Of a stretch of DNA of 64,000 bases, positions 42,662 to 51,310 are shown piece after piece. Both the position numbers and the translations under genes were made by a program. Source of the DNA: Afipia sp. (GTDB lineage: Bacteria > Pseudomonadota > Alphaproteobacteria > Rhizobiales > Xanthobacteraceae). The notes beneath the pieces were generated by a model. The model did not search any database. It was given only the letters and a program-made list of their open reading frames with translations, and was not told where the DNA came from. The stretch is taken from the NCBI GenBank assembly GCA_017308595.1, contig JAFKER010000005.1:382950-446949 (forward strand), in the 5' to 3' direction. Every line of letters starts with the position of its first letter. The first letter of the stretch is position 1.

Positions 42662-43735
42662 TCAATGCGAGAACGGGTAGAGTTTCCAGTAAGCCTTGAT
42701 CTGCCGCCACCGATGCGCAAGCCCGTCAGGCTCCCACATCAGGAAGATAATGATGACCATGCCGATGGCGATTTCGCGCAGCCATGCGATGTTGTTCTTC
42801 AGGCCGAGCACATGGTCGATGGAACTGCCGCTGAGCGCCGCGCTGACCCATTCCATCGACTCCGGCAGCAGCACCATGAAGGCGGTGCCCATCAGCGTGC
42901 CCATGATCGAGCCGACGCCGCCGATGATGATCATGGCAAGGAAGATGATCGAGCGGTCGATGCCGAAGCCTTCATTGGAGACCACCTGATTGTAGTGGGC
43001 ATAAAGTGCGCCGCCGACACCGGCGAAGAACGCGGCGAGGCCGAATGACAGCGTGCGGTATTTGGTGAGGTTGATGCCCATGATTTCGGCGGAGAGATAA
43101 TGGTCGCGAACGGCGACCAGCGCCCGGCCGTCACGGGTGCGCATCAGGTTGGTCACGAGGAGGAAGCAGACGATGACGTAAGCCAATACTACATAGAAGT
43201 ATTGCTTGTCGCCGCGCAGGGCGGTCCCGAAGATCGAAAACGGTTCGGCGATGGCGGGGACGCTGCCGCCGGTGAACCATTCGGCGCGGTTGAAAAAGTC
43301 GATCAGGATGAACTGCGCCGCCAATGTCGCAATCGCAAGATAGAGGCCCTTCAGGCGTGCAGCCGGAAGGCCGAAGATCAAACCGACAAGCGCGGTGACC
43401 ACACCTGCGAGTGGAATGGCGAAGAACACCGGCACATGCAGCTTGCTCGACACATAGGCCGAGGTGAATGCGCCGAAGCCGAAGAATGCCGCATGACCGA
43501 TCGAAATCTGGCCGGTGAAGCCGACGACGATGTTGAGGCCGAGCGCCGCGATGCCGAAAATGCCGATCTGGATCAGCAGGCTCAGCATGTACTCGTTCAG
43601 CACGTAAGGCGCGAAGCAGATCAGCACGATGCCGAGGATCAGCATGTTGCGGCTGGTCTTGGTGGGGAAGATGGTCGTGTCCGCAGCGTAGGTGCTGCGA
43701 TAATCGCCCGCGGGGAGGAGGGTTTGACCGGCCAT
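42662..43735 (-). CDS. livM: LIV-type ABC transporter permease LivM
   Basis: Second permease of this system, 357 aa. A hydrophilic start (MAGQTLLPAGDYRSTYAADTTIFPT) leads into about 9-10 hydrophobic segments. The family core LGLNIVVGFTGQISIGHAAFFGFGAFTSAYV is intact, and this is the region where the LivM of the first system is frameshifted. LRGDKQYFYVVLAYVIVC and the late IGGVGSIMGTLMGTAFMVLLPE segment follow. Three bases separate it from livH upstream. Confidence 0.93.
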   Translation of the reverse strand: MAGQTLLPAGDYRSTYAADTTIFPTKTSRNMLILGIVLICFAPYVLNEYMLSLLIQIGIFGIAALGLNIVVGFTGQISIGHAAFFGFGAFTSAYVSSKLHVPVFFAIPLAGVVTALVGLIFGLPAARLKGLYLAIATLAAQFILIDFFNRAEWFTGGSVPAIAEPFSIFGTALRGDKQYFYVVLAYVIVCFLLVTNLMRTRDGRALVAVRDHYLSAEIMGINLTKYRTLSFGLAAFFAGVGGALYAHYNQVVSNEGFGIDRSIIFLAMIIIGGVGSIMGTLMGTAFMVLLPESMEWVSAALSGSSIDHVLGLKNNIAWLREIAIGMVIIIFLMWEPDGLAHRWRQIKAYWKLYPFSH

Positions 43736-43738
43736 GGT

Positions 43739-44632
43739 TCAGATCCGCTCGATGTCTTTGGTGCCGAACAGGCCGTAAGGCTTGATCATCAGAATGAGAA
43801 TGAGGGCGTAGAACGGCGCGATTTCGAACAGGTTGCCCCAGTGCAGGTATTCGCTGTCGACGAAGTGCGCGAGGTTTTCCAGCAGGCCGATGATGATGCC
43901 GCCAAGTACGGCGCCGCCGACGCTGTCGAGGCCGCCGAGGATCGTCGCCGGAAACACCTTGATGCCGTAGGCGGCAAGGCCGGACGAGACGCCGTTGACC
44001 ACCGCCACCACGATGCCCGCGACGGCGGAAACGGTGGCCGAGATCGCCCAGGCCATCGCGAACACGTTCTTGACCGAGATGCCGAGCGACTGCGCCACCT
44101 GCTGGTTGAACGCGGTCGCGCGCATGGCAAGACCATATTTCGAAACCCGGAAGAACCAGGCCATGCCGCCCATCATCGCGACCGAAACCGCAAGGCTGAG
44201 AATATAGACCGTCTGTACCTGCAATCCGAAGATGTTGATCAGCTTGGTCTGGAAAATCTGCGGAAATGGCTGCAGGTTGACGCCGAAAATCCACTTCATC
44301 AGGGCCTGCAGCACGGTAGACAGGCCGATGGTCACCATAATGACGGAGATGATCGGCTCGCCGATCATCGGGCGCAGGATCACGATCTGGATTGCGATGC
44401 CGAGCACGAACATGAAAACCAGCGTGATCGGCATACCGAGCCAGAACGGCACTTGATATTTGGTGAGCAGCGCCCAGCAGATCCATGCGCCGACCAGCAG
44501 CAATTCGCCCTGCGCGAAGTTGACCACCTGCGTCGCCTTGTAGATCAGCACGAAGGACATGGCGACGACGCCATACAGCGTGCCGACCACGAGGCCGTTG
44601 ATGAGAAGCTGAATCAGGAGTTGGGTGTTCAC
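43739..44632 (-). CDS. livH: LIV-type ABC transporter permease LivH
   Basis: First permease, 297 aa. It starts MNTQLLIQLLINGLVVGTLYGVVAMSFVLIYKATQVVNFAQGELLLVGAW, the complete version of the N-terminus that is cut off in the copy at base 3. The EAA-like stretch VFPATILGGLDSVGGAVLGG is near residue 235. Its start overlaps the ligase stop by four bases, so the ligase and permease are translationally coupled, which ties the ligase to transport. Confidence 0.93.
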   Translation of the reverse strand: MNTQLLIQLLINGLVVGTLYGVVAMSFVLIYKATQVVNFAQGELLLVGAWICWALLTKYQVPFWLGMPITLVFMFVLGIAIQIVILRPMIGEPIISVIMVTIGLSTVLQALMKWIFGVNLQPFPQIFQTKLINIFGLQVQTVYILSLAVSVAMMGGMAWFFRVSKYGLAMRATAFNQQVAQSLGISVKNVFAMAWAISATVSAVAGIVVAVVNGVSSGLAAYGIKVFPATILGGLDSVGGAVLGGIIIGLLENLAHFVDSEYLHWGNLFEIAPFYALILILMIKPYGLFGTKDIERI

Positions 44633-46560
44633 TCGGCCGCCTCCGCCGTCTTGTGGGACGTTCCGAGGTCGATGACCGGCAGGGTACAGCGGATGCGCTG
44701 CGTGGTGCCATCCTGGAAACGGATCACGGTGTCGATGTCGATGTCCGGCTTGCCGCCGTAGATCGCATCAATAATGTCGGCATACTTTTCGTTGATGACG
44801 GTGCGGCGAACCTTGCGGGTGCGGGTCAGTTCGCCGTCGTCCGCGTCTAGCTCTTTATAGAGCAGCAGGAACTTCGAGATGCGCTGCGCAGGCGGCAGCG
44901 TCGCATTCACCGCCTCGACTTCCTTGCGCAGCAGGTCATAGGTTTCGCGGCGTGAGGACAGGTCGGTGTAGGTTGTGAAAGAAATCCGGTTCTTCTCCGC
45001 CCATTTCGATACGATGGAGAAGCGGATGCAGATCATCGCCGCGAGATAGTCGCGTCCGTCGCCCAGCACGACGGCTTCGGCGACGTAAGGCGAGAACTTC
45101 AGTTTATTCTCGATATATTGCGGCGAGAAGCGTTCGCCGCGCGCGGTTTGCGCCAGGTCCTTGATGCGATCGATGACGACGAGCTGCTTGGCCTTGTTGA
45201 AGTAACCGGCATCGCCCGAATGCATCCAGCCGTCGCGCATATCGGCGGAGGTCGCGGCCTCGTTCTTGTAATAACCGGAGAACATGTTGGGGTGGCGGAC
45301 CACGATCTCGCCGACGCCATTCACGTCCGGATCGCGGATTTCGATCTCGACCTCGCGGCCCATGGCAACGCCGGTGGTGTCGGGATCGACGGCATCCGGC
45401 TCGTGCAGCGTGAATGCGCCGAGGGTTTCAGTCTGGCCGTAGAGCGTGCGCAGCGGAACGCCCATGGCGCGGAAGAATTTGAACGTATCCGGGCCGAGCG
45501 CGGCGCCGCCGGTCGCCGCTGAGCGCAGCCGCGTGAAGCCGAGGCGGTCGCGCAGTGCACGGAACACCAGCGTTTCCGCGACCATCGACTTCTTTCCTGC
45601 TTCGAGCGCGGAGAGGCCGGCCTTCATGCCGGTCTCATAGAGGCTCTGCTTCATCGCGGAGGAATCCATCACGCGGGCGCGAACGTCGGCAGCGATGGCT
45701 TCCCAGATGCGCGGCGCGAACAGCACGAAGGTCGGCGCGATCTCGCGGAAGTCGTGCATCATGGTGTCGGCCTGCTCGACGAAGTTGACCTTCATCCGGG
45801 ACAGCAGGCCTTTGCCGAGCGCGTAAACCTGCTCCATGATCCAGGGCAGGGGCAGCACGGAGACGTATTCGTCTTCCGGACCTTTAGGATCGAAAGACAG
45901 ATACGTCGCGCAGTGACGCAGCACCGCGCCCGCCGTCAGCATCGCGAGTTTCGGGTTCGATGTGGTGCCGGAGGTGGTGCAGAGGATCGCGACATCTTCG
46001 GCTTTTGTGGCATCGACGAGCTGATCGTAGAGTTGCGGCTCGCGGGCGGCACGGTCGCGGCCCATCTGGGCAAGCTTGTCAGCTTCGATCAGGCGTGGAT
46101 CGTCGTATTTGCGCATACCGCGCGGATCGGAATAGACGATGTGCGCAAGATGCGGCGCGCGGTCGCCCAGTTCGAGCAATTTATCGACCTGCTCTTCATC
46201 CTCGGCGAACACGATCTTGGTTTCGCCATAGGAGAGAAGATAGAGAACTTCTTCAGGAAGCGACTCGCGGTACATGCCGAGCGACATGCCGCCGATGGCG
46301 TGGGCCGCCACTTCCGCCGCCACCCAGTCAGGCCGGTTGTCGCCGATAATGCCGATCACGTCGCCGCGCTTGATGCCGAGTTCGGCCATGCCGAGCGTGA
46401 AGTCGCGCACGCGGTTCTGGTAGTCGTTCCAGGTGAAGGTGCGCCAGAGGCCGAAATCCTTCTCGCGCAGCGCGATCTCGTTGCCATGCTCCTTCGCATT
46501 GAGACGGAGCATCTTGGGATAAGTGTCGGCCTGTGCGACACGGCCTGCATAATCCATCAT
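44629..46560 (-). CDS. AMP-forming acyl-CoA ligase embedded in LIV operon
   Basis: Long-chain-type adenylate-forming protein, 643 aa. The P-loop reads LCTTSGTTSNPKLAML (near residue 190), LYGQTETLG is the A5 motif, HSGDAGYFN is A7, and the A8 region reads VIDRIKDLAQTARGERFSPQYIEN, where most relatives have TSGGKN/EY. It continues to TRTRKVRRTVINEKYADII. Start and stop both overlap neighbours by four bases (livG and livH). The altered A8 loop appears typical of LIV-embedded ligases and may change CoA or acyl specificity. Compare the copy at 3611, which has the standard loop. Confidence 0.9.
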   Translation of the reverse strand: MMDYAGRVAQADTYPKMLRLNAKEHGNEIALREKDFGLWRTFTWNDYQNRVRDFTLGMAELGIKRGDVIGIIGDNRPDWVAAEVAAHAIGGMSLGMYRESLPEEVLYLLSYGETKIVFAEDEEQVDKLLELGDRAPHLAHIVYSDPRGMRKYDDPRLIEADKLAQMGRDRAAREPQLYDQLVDATKAEDVAILCTTSGTTSNPKLAMLTAGAVLRHCATYLSFDPKGPEDEYVSVLPLPWIMEQVYALGKGLLSRMKVNFVEQADTMMHDFREIAPTFVLFAPRIWEAIAADVRARVMDSSAMKQSLYETGMKAGLSALEAGKKSMVAETLVFRALRDRLGFTRLRSAATGGAALGPDTFKFFRAMGVPLRTLYGQTETLGAFTLHEPDAVDPDTTGVAMGREVEIEIRDPDVNGVGEIVVRHPNMFSGYYKNEAATSADMRDGWMHSGDAGYFNKAKQLVVIDRIKDLAQTARGERFSPQYIENKLKFSPYVAEAVVLGDGRDYLAAMICIRFSIVSKWAEKNRISFTTYTDLSSRRETYDLLRKEVEAVNATLPPAQRISKFLLLYKELDADDGELTRTRKVRRTVINEKYADIIDAIYGGKPDIDIDTVIRFQDGTTQRIRCTLPVIDLGTSHKTAEAAE

Positions 46561-47378
46561 GCCGAGGCCTCCGCGACGGGAATGGTATCGTCGAGTGCAT
46601 CGAGGACTTCGTCCTCCTCGCCGAGATAGGCCTTCTTCACATGCGGATCGTCCAGCACGTCGGCGGGCAGGCCTTCGGCGATCTTGCGGCCGAAATCCAG
46701 CACGGTGACGCGGTGGGAAATGTCCATCACCACGCCCATGTCGTGTTCGATCATCATCACCGTCATCCCGTACTCTTCGTTGAGATCGACGATGTAGCGG
46801 GCCATGTCTTCTTTTTCCTCGAAGTTCATGCCGGCCATCGGCTCGTCGAGGAGAATGAGTTTCGGCTCCAGCGCCATGGCGCGGGCGAGTTCGACGCGCT
46901 TGCGCAGGCCGTAGGAGAGTGTTCCGGCGGTCGCCTTGCGCACCGATTGCAGGTCGAGGAAGTCGATGATCTCTTCCACCTTGCGGCGATGTTCGAGTTC
47001 CTCGCGCCGCGCGCCGGTCAGCCAGTACAGCGATCCGGTGATGAAATTGTTCTTCAGCAGGTGATGCCGCCCGACCATGATGTTGTCGAGCACGGTCATG
47101 TGGTGGAACAGCGCGAGATTCTGGAACGTGCGGCCGATGCCGAGGGCTGCGCGCGCATTCGGCTTGAGGCCGGTAATGTCGCGATCCTGATAGAAAAGCT
47201 GTCCTTCGGTCGGGGTGTAACGGCCGGAGACGCAGTTCACGATCGAGGTCTTGCCGGCGCCGTTCGGGCCGATGATCGAGAACAGTTCGCCTTCCTTGAC
47301 GCCGAAGCTCACGTCAGTCAGGGCGCGCACGCCGCCGAACCGTAGCGAGACCCCCCGCACCTCCAATGCGTAAGCCAC
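46557..47378 (-). CDS. livG: LIV-type ABC transporter ATP-binding protein LivG
   Basis: ATPase and first gene of the second LIV operon, 273 aa. Walker A GPNGAGKTS near 35-43, RTFQNLALFHHMTVLDNIMVG, Walker B LILLDEPMAGM near 175, switch His in IEHDMG, and the end VKKAYLGEEDEVLD with an acidic tail. It is divergent from the Crp/Fnr gene over a 280-bp gap, where the promoter must lie. Confidence 0.93.
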   Translation of the reverse strand: MAYALEVRGVSLRFGGVRALTDVSFGVKEGELFSIIGPNGAGKTSIVNCVSGRYTPTEGQLFYQDRDITGLKPNARAALGIGRTFQNLALFHHMTVLDNIMVGRHHLLKNNFITGSLYWLTGARREELEHRRKVEEIIDFLDLQSVRKATAGTLSYGLRKRVELARAMALEPKLILLDEPMAGMNFEEKEDMARYIVDLNEEYGMTVMMIEHDMGVVMDISHRVTVLDFGRKIAEGLPADVLDDPHVKKAYLGEEDEVLDALDDTIPVAEASA

Positions 47379-47585
47379 TCAAATCCTCCCAGATACGGCG
47401 CTTGGCGCGCTCTTTATCTATGGTTCGTCACCACAAGCCCGATCCTATACCGGCGGGCTCCGGCAAGCCATTCTACTATTGATGCTTTGCGCTGTAGGAG
47501 CGCATTTGCCGGTTGCCGTCCTTACGGGAATTCGCGACAGATAAATGTCTTGTGCCTGACAATTCGTTGGGCAATTTCGGTGCGC

Positions 47586-47616
47586 GCGCGGTATACCAAG
47601 AGATAGTCTACCGCGC
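47586..47616. promoter_or_regulatory. Inverted repeat GCGCGGTA-N15-TACCGCGC in the livG / Crp-Fnr gap
   Basis: The 280-bp gap 47379-47658 between the divergent genes holds no gene I can support. An 8-bp perfect inverted repeat with 15-bp spacer lies 42 bases before the regulator start and could be an autoregulatory or LIV-operon operator. No canonical FNR box TTGAT-N4-ATCAA was seen. Confidence 0.4.
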
Positions 47617-47658
47617 CGCAGCATTTGATGCTTTGCCCAGGATACGCGTCTCGCCAGC

Positions 47659-48333
47659 ATGATTACTGCAGAACATCTCAAGCGCATTGCGGTCTGGTCG
47701 CGCGGCCTGACCGATCAGGAAACCGAGGTTGCGCGCACCGGCGTCATCGAAAAATCGTTCAGCGCGAACGAATTCATCTGCATGCGCGGCGATCATTTCG
47801 AATACTGGATGGGCGTGGTGACCGGGCTGGTTCGCATCGGCACCGGCTCGCGCGAAGGCAAGGCTGTGAGTTTCACCGGCATGACCAACGGCGCGTGGTT
47901 CGGCGAGGGCACCGTCCTGAAGAACGAGGCGAGACGTTATGACGCGGTGGCATTGCGCGACACGCGCCTCGCGCTGATGGATCGCGCGACCTTCTTCTGG
48001 CTGTTCGAGAACAGCGTGGCGTTCAACCGTTTCCTGGTGGGATTGCTGAACGAGCGGCTGGGGCAGTTCATGGGTCTGGTCGAATATGGCCGGATGCTGG
48101 ACGCCAAGGCCCGTCTCGCGCGCTCGATCGCGTCGCTGTTCAATCCGATCCTGTATCCGGACCATACCCGGCATCTTGAAATCACGCAGGAAGAGCTCGG
48201 CGCCATTTCCGGTATTTCGCGGCAGAACGCCAACCAGTGCCTCAAGACGCTGGAGAAGGAAGGCCTGCTGCGGCTGGAATACGGCGGCGTGACGGTGGTC
48301 GATCTGGATCGGCTGCGCGCGTACGGAGAGTGA
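47659..48333 (+). CDS. Crp/Fnr-family transcriptional regulator
   Basis: Regulator, 224 aa. Residues ~20-130 are a cyclic-nucleotide-type barrel (FICMRGDHFEYWMGVVTGLVRIGTGSREGKAVSFTGMTNGAWFGEGTVLKNEARRYDAVALRDTRLALMDRATFF). A long dimer helix follows, and the C-terminal winged HTH is ITQEELGAISGISRQNANQCLKTLEKEGLLRLEYGG. No cluster of N-terminal cysteines, so it is not an Fe-S oxygen sensor of the Fnr type. Divergent from the second LIV operon, which it may control. Confidence 0.9.
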   Translation: MITAEHLKRIAVWSRGLTDQETEVARTGVIEKSFSANEFICMRGDHFEYWMGVVTGLVRIGTGSREGKAVSFTGMTNGAWFGEGTVLKNEARRYDAVALRDTRLALMDRATFFWLFENSVAFNRFLVGLLNERLGQFMGLVEYGRMLDAKARLARSIASLFNPILYPDHTRHLEITQEELGAISGISRQNANQCLKTLEKEGLLRLEYGGVTVVDLDRLRAYGE

Positions 48334-48386
48334 GTGCGGCGCGTTGAGAAAACTGACGGGTTGTCTTTGCGACGACGTTTCTCCAT

Positions 48387-48516
48387 GTCGTCCCGGCGAA
48401 GGCCGGGACCCATACTCCCTGTCGTTGCTTTTTGAAAACAGGTCGAAGGGTAGACGCGAGAATTCCGAGATAACGATGATCGGGGGGTTATGGGTCCCGG
48501 CCTTCGCCGGGACGAC
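48387..48516. repeat. Palindromic element with perfect 28-bp inverted ends, GTCGTCCCGG type
   Basis: Left arm 48387-48414 (GTCGTCCCGGCGAAGGCCGG...) and right arm 48489-48516 are perfect reverse complements over 28 bp, enclosing 74 bp that hold no further strong pairing. Each arm also contains the smaller palindrome CCCGGCGAAGGCCGGG. It lies between the convergent Crp/Fnr and livF genes. Confidence 0.9.
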
Positions 48517-48561
48517 ACCCTTAGAGAGGATGAATCTCTCTGCCCTCATCGCATGTCGTTC

Positions 48562-49257
48562 TTAAACCTCCAGCCACTCCTTGCGGACGGTCTGGTTGGC
48601 CTTGAGATCGGCGGGCGTGCCTTCGAACACGATGCGGCCGTGGCCCATCACGTAAAGCCGGTGCGAAATGCGCATGGCGATCGACAGCTTCTGTTCGACC
48701 AGCAGGATCGCAACGCCGCGCTTGGCGATTTCCGCGATCAGGTCGCCGACCTGCTGCACGATCAGTGGAGCAAGACCTTCGGTCGGCTCGTCGATCATGA
48801 TGAGTTCGGGATCGCCCATCAGCGTGCGGCAGATGGTCAGCATCTGCTTTTCGCCGCCAGACAGGACGCCCGCAGAGGTATCGGCCCGTGCCTGCAGGTT
48901 CGGGAACATCGCCAGCATGTCATCGGGCTTCCACTTGCCCGGATGCTTGGGGTTCTTGATGCCGAGCAGCAGGTTCTGCCGCACGGTCAGGCCCGGGAAA
49001 ATGTCGCGGTGCTCGGGCACATAGCCGAGGCCGAGATGCGCGATCTTGTAGCTCGGCATCCCGGCGATGTTCTGGCCCTTGAACGTGATGGTGCCGTGCG
49101 GCGGCACTTCGCCCATGATCGCCTTCACGGTGGTCGAGCGCCCGACGCCGTTGCGGCCGAGCAGGCTGACGACTTCGCCGGCGGCGATGGTCATGTCGAC
49201 GCCCTGAAGGATGTGGCTTTTGCCGTAATAGGCGTGCAGATCGCGAACTTCCAACAT
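48562..49257 (-). CDS. livF: LIV-type ABC transporter ATP-binding protein LivF
   Basis: ATPase of the third LIV system, 231 aa, without the basic tail seen in the other two LivF proteins. MLEVRDLHAYYGKSHILQGVDMTIAAGE, Walker A GRNGVGRST (the usual Lys context reads GVGRS instead of GAGKS), signature LSGGEKQMLTICRTLM and Walker B LIMIDEPTEGL. The Arg in place of the Walker A lysine is unusual in an ABC ATPase and is worth checking. Its start overlaps the livG stop. Confidence 0.9.
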   Translation of the reverse strand: MLEVRDLHAYYGKSHILQGVDMTIAAGEVVSLLGRNGVGRSTTVKAIMGEVPPHGTITFKGQNIAGMPSYKIAHLGLGYVPEHRDIFPGLTVRQNLLLGIKNPKHPGKWKPDDMLAMFPNLQARADTSAGVLSGGEKQMLTICRTLMGDPELIMIDEPTEGLAPLIVQQVGDLIAEIAKRGVAILLVEQKLSIAMRISHRLYVMGHGRIVFEGTPADLKANQTVRKEWLEV

Positions 49258-50012
49258 CAGGCAGCTTCCTCGCCCAGATAGGCTTCCTTGACCTTCGCGC
49301 TGTTGCGGATTTCCTCCGGCGTGCCGGAGGCGATCACATGGCCGTAGACCAGCACAGAAATGCGGTCGGCGAGGCCGAACACCACGCTCATGTCATGCTC
49401 GACGATCAGCAGCGTCTTGCCGACGGTGAGGCGGCGGATCAGTTCCACCGCGCGTTCGGTCTCCGCATGACTCATGCCCGCGGTCGGTTCGTCCAGCAGG
49501 ATGACATCCGCGCCGCCGGCGATGGTGATGCCGATCTCCAGCGCGCGTTGTTCGGCATAAGTCAGAAGACCCGCGGGAATATCACGCCGTGAGGTGAGGC
49601 CGATGTCTTCAAGAATCTGCGCGGTACGGTCACGAACTCCCGGCAGCTTGTCGACGTTTTTCCAGAACGCGTATTTGTGGCCCGTCGCCCACAGAACCGC
49701 GCAGCGCAGGTTCTCCCACACCGTCATGTTGGCGAACACATTGGTGACCTGAAACGAGCGCGACAGACCGCGCCGGTTGATCTGGTAGGGGGCGAGGCCG
49801 TCGATGCGCTCACCGCGCATCAGGACTTCGCCGCTGGTCGGCGCCATGTAGCCGCTGATCAGGTTGAAGGTGGTGGATTTTCCAGCACCGTTCGGGCCGA
49901 TCAGCGCATGGCGTTCGCCCTGCGCGACCTGCAGGTTGAGATCGCGGATCACCTTGGTGATGCCGAAATTCTTCTGAACGTCGCGGATATCGATGGCGTT
50001 TGGCGTTGTCAT
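49257..50012 (-). CDS. livG: LIV-type ABC transporter ATP-binding protein LivG
   Basis: ATPase, 251 aa. Walker A GPNGAGKST near 38-46, RSFQVTNVFANMTVWENLRCAV, signature region LTYAEQRALEIGITIAGG, Walker B VILLDEPTAGM, switch His IVEHDMSVV, end VKEAYLGEEAA. This subunit has a normal Walker A lysine, so at least one ATP site of the third transporter is conventional. Overlaps livM by four bases. Confidence 0.93.
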   Translation of the reverse strand: MTTPNAIDIRDVQKNFGITKVIRDLNLQVAQGERHALIGPNGAGKSTTFNLISGYMAPTSGEVLMRGERIDGLAPYQINRRGLSRSFQVTNVFANMTVWENLRCAVLWATGHKYAFWKNVDKLPGVRDRTAQILEDIGLTSRRDIPAGLLTYAEQRALEIGITIAGGADVILLDEPTAGMSHAETERAVELIRRLTVGKTLLIVEHDMSVVFGLADRISVLVYGHVIASGTPEEIRNSAKVKEAYLGEEAA

Positions 50013-51310
50013 GCGCCCATCTCCTTCGCGCGCGCCATGGTCAGCGCCTCATCCCATGCGACGGCGATCCGCTTCCATGTGATGCGGGCGAGCATGAAGC
50101 CGCCGATCAGCAGGACAACCGAAGCCGCCCATGTCACCGGGCTCGCGGCATTGAACGGAATGCCGAACGCCTTGATGTTCGGGTCTTCCATAGAGTTCAT
50201 CGTGTAGTGGACGATGGATTCGATCCCGAGCATCAGTCCGATCAGCATCGCCAGCGTCGGCACGATCGCGACCAGATAGGAGGGGATCACGCGCCCGAGC
50301 ATTCCGTTGCGCAGCAGCGGACGGTGCATCATCAGAAGGCCGGTGATGCCGCCGGGTGCGAACATCACCACCGCGATGAAGATCAGGCCGAAGTAGAGCT
50401 GCCACACCGTGGTCAGGTCACTCAGGCCCAGCGACAGGATGGTGACGAAGATCGCCCCGACCACCGGTCCGATGAAGAAGCCGATGCCGCCGATATAGGC
50501 CGAGAACAGCACCGTGCCGGACTGCACCGCGCCGAGATAGGCCGAGTTCGCGATCTCGAAGTTGATGGCGGCCAGCGCGCCCGCAATGCCGGCGAAGAAG
50601 CCGGAGAAGCAGAACGCGATATAGCGCACCACATGCGGATCGTAGCCCACGAACTGCACGCGTTCGGGGTTGTCGCGGACCGCATTGCACATGCGCCCGA
50701 GCGGGGTACGCGTGAGGGCATACATCCCGATCATGCAGATCAGGGTCCATGCCGCGACCAGATAGTAGATCTGGATCTGTGGGCCGAAATTCCAGTCGAA
50801 GAATTTCAGCAGCTTGGTGCGGTTGGCGGAGATGCCCGCTTCACCGCCGAAGAAGGTTCGCAGAATCAGCGCCGAGGAGGCGACCAGTTCGGCGACGCCG
50901 AGCGAGATCATGGCGAAGGCGGTGCCGGAGCGTTGTGTCGAAACCCAGCCAAGCAGGATGGCGAAGGCGAGGCCGGTCAGTCCGCCGATGATCGGCACGA
51001 ACGGCAGCGGGATCGGCCACTTGTTGCCGCCGATGATATTGATGGCATGAATGACCAGAAAGCCGCCGAGGCCGTAATAGACCGCGTGTCCAAACGACAG
51101 CATGCCAGTCTGGCCAAGCAGGATGTTGTAGGACAGCGCGAAGATGATCGAGATGCCGATCAGGCTGAACGTCGTCAGCGAGCCGCCGGAGCCGAATACT
51201 TTCGGCAGCACCAGCAGGAATATCCCGGTTGCGATCCAGAGCCCGTAGAATTTGAGCTTTTCGGTGGACGACGGCGGCGGCGGAGCAGCGCGTGCGGTAA
51301 TGTCGTTCAT
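50009..51310 (-). CDS. livM: LIV-type ABC transporter permease LivM (long form)
   Basis: Permease, 433 aa, about 70 residues longer than the other LivM proteins here. The core ALSYNILLGQTGMLSFGHAVYYGLGGFLVIHAINIIGG replaces the GFTGQ form; YIGGIGFFIGPVVGAIFVTILS is the late conserved loop. The extra length is at the C-terminus (residues ~330-433), with two or three further hydrophobic segments (VIPSYLVAIVPTLAMLIGLMLGIESIV and AASVVLLIGGFMLARITW). Both ends overlap neighbours by four bases. Confidence 0.92.
   Translation of the reverse strand: MNDITARAAPPPPSSTEKLKFYGLWIATGIFLLVLPKVFGSGGSLTTFSLIGISIIFALSYNILLGQTGMLSFGHAVYYGLGGFLVIHAINIIGGNKWPIPLPFVPIIGGLTGLAFAILLGWVSTQRSGTAFAMISLGVAELVASSALILRTFFGGEAGISANRTKLLKFFDWNFGPQIQIYYLVAAWTLICMIGMYALTRTPLGRMCNAVRDNPERVQFVGYDPHVVRYIAFCFSGFFAGIAGALAAINFEIANSAYLGAVQSGTVLFSAYIGGIGFFIGPVVGAIFVTILSLGLSDLTTVWQLYFGLIFIAVVMFAPGGITGLLMMHRPLLRNGMLGRVIPSYLVAIVPTLAMLIGLMLGIESIVHYTMNSMEDPNIKAFGIPFNAASPVTWAASVVLLIGGFMLARITWKRIAVAWDEALTMARAKEMGA

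Noticed and set aside
43100-44761. Long open frame (+) of 553 codons across livM and livH
   Set aside because: Antisense to two clear permeases; the product is extremely rich in Asp/His/Arg, the mirror of hydrophobic codons.
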